A stretch of 64,000 bases of DNA, from positions 1 to 64,000 of the forward strand of contig OMXL01000006.1 of assembly GCA_900314985.1 (NCBI GenBank). Reading direction: 5' to 3'. A program made the position numbers and the translations under genes. A model generated the notes under the pieces. That model was given only the letters and a program-made list of their open reading frames with translations. It ran no database searches and was not told where the DNA came from. Positions 60,481 to 64,000 of the stretch are shown here, piece after piece (position 1 is the first letter of the stretch; each line of letters starts with the position of its first letter). Source of the DNA: an uncultured Prevotellaceae bacterium. GTDB taxonomy: Bacteria; Bacteroidota; Bacteroidia; Bacteroidales; Bacteroidaceae.

Positions 60481-61422
60481 ATGGAACTATCATCAAAGAT
60501 ATACGTCGCTGGTCATCGTGGCATGGTAGGTAGCGCCATTGTGCGCGAACTACAGCGCCAGGGATATACCAATATTATTACGCGCACGCACAAAGAACTC
60601 GACCTCACCCGTCAGGACGCTGTCGAGAAGTTCTTTGCGGAGGAGAAGCCTGAATATGTGTTCCTTGCAGCAGCCAAAGTGGGTGGCATCATTGCCAACC
60701 AGAGTGCTTTGGCCGATTTCATGTACGACAACATGATACTGGAGATGAACGTCATCCACGCTGCCTGGAAGAACGGTTGTAAGAAGCTGGAGTTCTTAGG
60801 CTCGAGCTGTATCTATCCTCGCATGGCACCACAGCCCATGCCTGAGAGCTGTCTGCTGACCAGTTCGCTGGAGAAGACCAACGAGGCCTACGCATTGGCC
60901 AAGATTAGCGGACTGAAGTACTGCGAATACCTCAACCGCCAATATGGTACCGACTACATCTCCGTGATGCCCACCAACCTCTATGGTCCTAACGACAACT
61001 ACCATCCAGAGCACAGTCACGTACTGCCTGCCCTCATCCGTCGTTTCCACGAGGCCAAGGAGGCAGGACTGGAGAGTGTGACCTGTTGGGGCGACGGAAG
61101 TCCACTGCGCGAGTTCCTGTATGTCGACGATCTCGCCAACCTCTGCGTCTTCCTAATGAACAACTATTCAGGCAACGAGACGGTCAATGCCGGCACTGGT
61201 AAGGAGTTGACTATCAAGGCACTAACAGAATTGGTTGCAAAAGTAATTGGATACCAGGGACGTATCGAATGGGACACTACTCGTCCTAACGGAACACCCC
61301 GCAAATTGCTCGATGTCAGCAAGGCTGCCAAGTTGGGATGGACCTACAAGACCGAGCTGGAGGACGGTATCCGACTGGCTTACGAAGACTTTCTGAATAA
61401 CCCGATGCGCGCCGAAAGGTAG
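60481..61422 (+). CDS. fcl: GDP-L-fucose synthase
   Basis: It epimerises and reduces the Gmd product to GDP-L-fucose. The 313-aa protein has IYVAGHRGMVGSAIVRELQR (NADP-binding), DLTRQDAVEKFF, FLAAAKVGGIIANQSALADF, FLGSSCIYPRMAPQPMPES and the catalytic YALAKISGLKYCEYLN (YxxxK), then PTNLYGPNDNYHPEHSHVLP, the usual signatures of WcaG/Fcl. It closes the manC-gmd-fcl set. GDP-fucose could serve capsule or O-glycosylation of proteins, which is known in Bacteroidales; the window does not say which. Confidence 0.97.
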   Translation: MELSSKIYVAGHRGMVGSAIVRELQRQGYTNIITRTHKELDLTRQDAVEKFFAEEKPEYVFLAAAKVGGIIANQSALADFMYDNMILEMNVIHAAWKNGCKKLEFLGSSCIYPRMAPQPMPESCLLTSSLEKTNEAYALAKISGLKYCEYLNRQYGTDYISVMPTNLYGPNDNYHPEHSHVLPALIRRFHEAKEAGLESVTCWGDGSPLREFLYVDDLANLCVFLMNNYSGNETVNAGTGKELTIKALTELVAKVIGYQGRIEWDTTRPNGTPRKLLDVSKAAKLGWTYKTELEDGIRLAYEDFLNNPMRAER

Positions 61423-61482
61423 CCATCGGGGAAACCAGAAAACCATATCTAAAACAACAATAACAACTAAAAATCAAATACT

Positions 61483-62319
61483 ATGAAATCAATTAGAACC
61501 CTTAACGACATGATCGTCTTCCTGCAAGAGCGGGGAGACCGCAAACGTGTGGCCGTAGTGTGCGCCAATGACGCCAGCACCCGCTATGCAGTAGAGAAAG
61601 GTAAAGAGATGGGATTCATCGAACCCATCTATGTGGATGGTGACGACAAGGACGAATGTGCCCGTCGTGCAGTAGCCCTGTGTAAGAACGGTGATGCCGA
61701 CATTCTGATGAAGGGACTCATCAATACCGATGTACTGCTGCGCGCCATTCTCGACAAGGAGAAGGGCATTCTCCGTCCAGGTCATGTACTGACCCATGTG
61801 GCTATGGCCGAGATTCCCAAATACGAGAAGCTGCTGTTCTTTACCGATGCAGCCGTCATTCCCGTTCCTACCCCAGCCCAGCGACGCCAGCAGATTCGCT
61901 ACATGAACTACGTCTGCCACGCACTGGGCATTGAGGAGCCACGCATCTCGCTCATCCACTGCGCCGAGAAGGTCAGCACCAAAGCTTTCCCCTATACGGC
62001 CGACTACATCGACATCATTGCCGAGGCACAGATGGGCGCCTTCGGACGCTGCATCATCGATGGCCCACTGGATCTCAAGACGTCGCTCGACAGCGTATCG
62101 CTGCATGAGAAAGGCATCAAGAGTGTGATTGATGGACAAGCCGATGCCCTCATCTTCCCCGACATCGTGGCTGGCAACGTGTTCTACAAGACGCTGACGC
62201 TCTTCGGCTATGCCAAGACCGCTGGTGTACTGCAGGGTACCCAATGCTGCTGCGTGCTTCCGTCACGTGCCGACAGTCCAGACTCAAAGTATTACTCATT
62301 AGCGCTTGCTGCCATCTAA
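61483..62319 (+). CDS. ptb: Phosphate butyryltransferase (phosphate acyltransferase family)
   Basis: The 278-aa enzyme transfers acyl groups from acyl-CoA to phosphate. Motifs: RVAVVCANDASTRYAVEKG, DILMKGLINTDVLLRAILDK, the PTA/PTB signature HVLTHVAMAEIPKYEKLLFFTD split about residues 105-126, YADFGRCIIDGPLDL-like AFGRCIIDGPLDLKTSLDS, and DALIFPDIVAGNVFYKTLT near the end. The length is close to Ptb (about 300 aa) rather than Pta (about 330 aa). The butyrate kinase gene follows 12 nt later. The acyl chain (butyrate, isobutyrate or another short chain) cannot be told from sequence. Confidence 0.92.
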   Translation: MKSIRTLNDMIVFLQERGDRKRVAVVCANDASTRYAVEKGKEMGFIEPIYVDGDDKDECARRAVALCKNGDADILMKGLINTDVLLRAILDKEKGILRPGHVLTHVAMAEIPKYEKLLFFTDAAVIPVPTPAQRRQQIRYMNYVCHALGIEEPRISLIHCAEKVSTKAFPYTADYIDIIAEAQMGAFGRCIIDGPLDLKTSLDSVSLHEKGIKSVIDGQADALIFPDIVAGNVFYKTLTLFGYAKTAGVLQGTQCCCVLPSRADSPDSKYYSLALAAI

Positions 62320-62331
62320 CCACCCACCAAT

Positions 62332-63399
62332 ATGAAAATTCTTGTCATCAATCCTGGTTCTACATCGACCAAGATGGCCGTCTATGAAGACGAGAAACCC
62401 ATCCTGCTGCGTAACATCACGCATACACCCGAAGAGTTAGCGCCCTTCGATGCCATTACTGAACAGCAGGATTTCCGTCGTCAACTGGTACTCGACGAAC
62501 TGGCTGCCGCCGATATTCCTTTGGAGTTTGATGCCGTCATCGGACGTGGTGGACTGGTGAAGCCCATTGCTGGTGGTGTCTATGAAATTAACCAACAAAT
62601 GATTGACGACACGCTGCACGGTTGCGTCATGCACAACCACGCCTGCAACCTCGGCTGTCTGATAGCTCACGAGATAGCTGCCAGTATTCCTGGCTGTCGC
62701 TCGTTCATTGCCGACCCAGGTGTCGTTGACGAGTTGTCGCCCTTGGCACGCATCAGCGGTTCGCCCCTCATGCCCCGCATCTGCATCTGGCACGCCCTGA
62801 ACCAGCGCGCCATAGCTCGTCGCTATGCGCGAGGCATCGGCAAGGAGTATGAAGACCTGAACCTCATTATCTGTCATTTGGGAGGAGGCATCTCTGTCGC
62901 TGCCCACGAACACGGTCGCGCCATTGATGCCAACAACGCACTCGATGGCGAAGGGCCGTTCTCGCCAGAGCGTGCTGGCTCGTTGCCTGCTGCCGACCTC
63001 ATCCGCCTCTGCTTCAGCGGCAAATACTCTGAGAAACAGCTACTTAAGCGTATTGCTGGCAAGGCAGGACTCAACGCCCATCTGGGCACCAACAACATGC
63101 GCGAGATTCAGCAACGCATCAAGGATGGTGACGAGCACGCCAAACTCATCGTCGAGGCTATGCTCTATCATGTGGCCAAGAACATCGCTGCTGAAGCTGC
63201 CGTGCTCTGCGGAAAGATTGACGCCATCCTGCTGACTGGCGGCATGGCCCACTCTGACTATATCGTCAGCGAGCTGCGTCGCCGCATTGGTTTCCTGGCA
63301 CCCGTCTACACCTTCCCTGGCGAAGACGAGATGGAGGCACTGGCGCTCAATGCCCTCGCTGTACTGCAAGGCCGTCGCGAGAGCAAGATTTACAGTTAG
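62332..63399 (+). CDS. buk: Butyrate kinase
   Basis: This ASKHA-fold acyl kinase (355 aa) converts acyl phosphate and ADP to the acid and ATP. Signatures: ILVINPGSTSTKMAVYEDE at the N-terminus (the PGSTSTK phosphate loop), VIGRGGLVKPIAGGVYEIN, LNLIICHLGGGISVAAHEHG (near residue 190), GPFSPERAGSLPAADLIRLC and ILLTGGMAHSDYIVSELRRR. The length matches Buk (355 aa) rather than acetate kinase (about 400 aa). With ptb it forms a substrate-level phosphorylation pair. No other genes of butyrate synthesis lie in the window. Confidence 0.95.
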   Translation: MKILVINPGSTSTKMAVYEDEKPILLRNITHTPEELAPFDAITEQQDFRRQLVLDELAAADIPLEFDAVIGRGGLVKPIAGGVYEINQQMIDDTLHGCVMHNHACNLGCLIAHEIAASIPGCRSFIADPGVVDELSPLARISGSPLMPRICIWHALNQRAIARRYARGIGKEYEDLNLIICHLGGGISVAAHEHGRAIDANNALDGEGPFSPERAGSLPAADLIRLCFSGKYSEKQLLKRIAGKAGLNAHLGTNNMREIQQRIKDGDEHAKLIVEAMLYHVAKNIAAEAAVLCGKIDAILLTGGMAHSDYIVSELRRRIGFLAPVYTFPGEDEMEALALNALAVLQGRRESKIYS

Positions 63400-63401
63400 C
63401 C

Positions 63402-63455
63402 TCGAGATTTCGAAACATCAGTATCGAAACTTCGAAGTATCGAAACATCGAAAAT
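63402..63455. repeat. tcgaaac repeat array after buk
   Basis: The words tcgaaac, atcagta, tcgaaac, ttcgaag, tcgaaac, atcgaaa follow the buk stop with mostly 7-nt spacing. A/T-rich sequence with no gene continues to the recJ start. Confidence 0.65.
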
Positions 63456-63509
63456 TACAATTTCTGTTAAAAAAACAGTCGCACGTTCCATTTATTTGTT
63501 TTTTCTTCG

Positions 63510-63517
63510 TAACTTTG
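63510..63517 (+). promoter_or_regulatory. -7 box upstream of recJ
   Basis: TAACTTTG, 66 nt before the recJ start; the -33 region (about 63486) is not a good match. Confidence 0.5.
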
Positions 63518-63583
63518 AAGGCGTATTGTGTACCTATGGCATACGATACCCCTGTAGACGATAGAAAATAAAATAAAACATAA

Positions 63584-64000
63584 ATGCAATTTAAATGGAA
63601 TTACGAACCACTGACACCAGACAGACAGCAGGCGGCTAAGGAGCTGGCCGAGAAGATCGGGATGAGTCCCGTGATGGCCGGCCTACTTATCCAGCGAGGC
63701 ATCAAGACGGAGAGTGCGGCGAAGCGCTTCTTCCGTCCCATGCTGAACGAGCTGATTGACCCGTTCCTGATGAACGACATGGACGTGGCAGTGGACAGAC
63801 TGAACGACGCCATGGGGCGCAAAGAGCGTATCATGGTGTATGGCGACTACGACGTCGACGGCTGTACAGCCGTAGCGCTGGTCTACAAGTTCCTGCAGCA
63901 GTTCTATTCCAACATCGACTACTATATCCCCAACCGCGAGGAAGAGGGCTATGGCGTCAGCAAGAAGGGAATAGACTTTGCCGCAGAGACAGGGGTAAAA
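63584..64000 (+). CDS. recJ: Single-stranded-DNA exonuclease RecJ, N-terminal fragment
   Basis: ATG at 63584 opens a frame that runs off the window end: 139 residues are visible. It begins MQFKWNYEPLTPDRQQAAKE and continues with LLIQRGIKTESAAKRFFRP, typical of RecJ N-termini, then the first DHH-family metal motif ERIMVYGDYDVDGCTAVALV (the DYDVDG aspartates) and YYIPNREEEGYGVSKKGI. RecJ degrades single-stranded DNA 5' to 3' in repair and recombination; the family is usually 560-580 aa. The assignment is firm in spite of the truncation by the window edge. Confidence 0.95.
   Translation, partial: MQFKWNYEPLTPDRQQAAKELAEKIGMSPVMAGLLIQRGIKTESAAKRFFRPMLNELIDPFLMNDMDVAVDRLNDAMGRKERIMVYGDYDVDGCTAVALVYKFLQQFYSNIDYYIPNREEEGYGVSKKGIDFAAETGVK

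Overview
The window looks like a chromosomal segment from a Bacteroidales bacterium, most probably Prevotella or a close relative (Segatella/Xylanibacter). The reasons are: promoters of the Bacteroidetes type (TTTG, about 19-21 nt, TAnnTTTG) before many genes; the bamD-rpoZ-DUF4293 gene order; a secreted BspA-like/Big2 protein with a Prevotella-style C-terminus; a Wza/Wzc capsule block with a BT0820-like HAD protein and a His-rich mini membrane protein; and fermentative genes (PFOR, PFL and its activase, Ptb-Buk). No rRNA, tRNA, prophage or CRISPR array was seen. The genome assignment is an inference.

Layout. 1-3.7 kb: 3' end of pyruvate:ferredoxin oxidoreductase, then pflB-pflA between two similar hairpin terminators. 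3.7-9.7 kb: bamD-rpoZ-DUF4293 (minus) divergent from uvrB and a secreted GH31 glycosidase. 9.7-10.96 kb: a gene-free stretch packed with inverted and direct repeats. 10.96-14.8 kb: a Big2 surface protein, a lipoprotein, a 58-aa protein and a probable ~325-nt structured small RNA with its own promoter and terminator. 14.9-20.1 kb: a RAYT-type HUH transposase with an extra C-terminal domain, a zinc-ribbon membrane protein, a U32 peptidase carrying repeat-derived insertions, and metA. 20.1-28.7 kb: a five-gene, tightly packed signalling operon (zinc-ribbon protein, Ser/Thr kinase with membrane helices, giant protein with four AAA+ modules, zinc-ribbon/FHA protein, PP2C phosphatase). This is the best candidate for a poorly described system. 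28.8-33.5 kb: M13 peptidase, ABC-F ATPase, M15 peptidase. 33.5-39.6 kb: a large palindromic repeat, then an FGGY sugar kinase, two glycosyltransferase-like genes, class III fructose-bisphosphatase and a short HPPK-like gene, mostly overlapping. 39.7-46.9 kb: a second ABC-F protein with a degenerate second ATPase domain, grpE-dnaJ, folC, galM-galK. 46.9-54 kb (minus): capsule export (Wzc, HAD, Wza, His-rich mini protein) joined to a three-gene set (GHMP sugar kinase resembling plant galacturonokinase, nucleotidyltransferase, UDP-glucuronate 4-epimerase) that could salvage uronic acids into UDP-sugars for the polysaccharide. 54.3-64 kb: glnS, a TPR protein, a DedA protein, manC-gmd-fcl (GDP-L-fucose), ptb-buk and the 5' part of recJ.

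A theme across the window is degenerate short tandem arrays (7-, 8- or 9-nt units) at gene borders and also inside genes in frame (uvrB, the U32 peptidase, an ABC-F linker, a signal peptide). Together with the RAYT gene and the repeat-rich 9.7-10.9 kb stretch, they suggest an active or recently active small-repeat economy in this genome.
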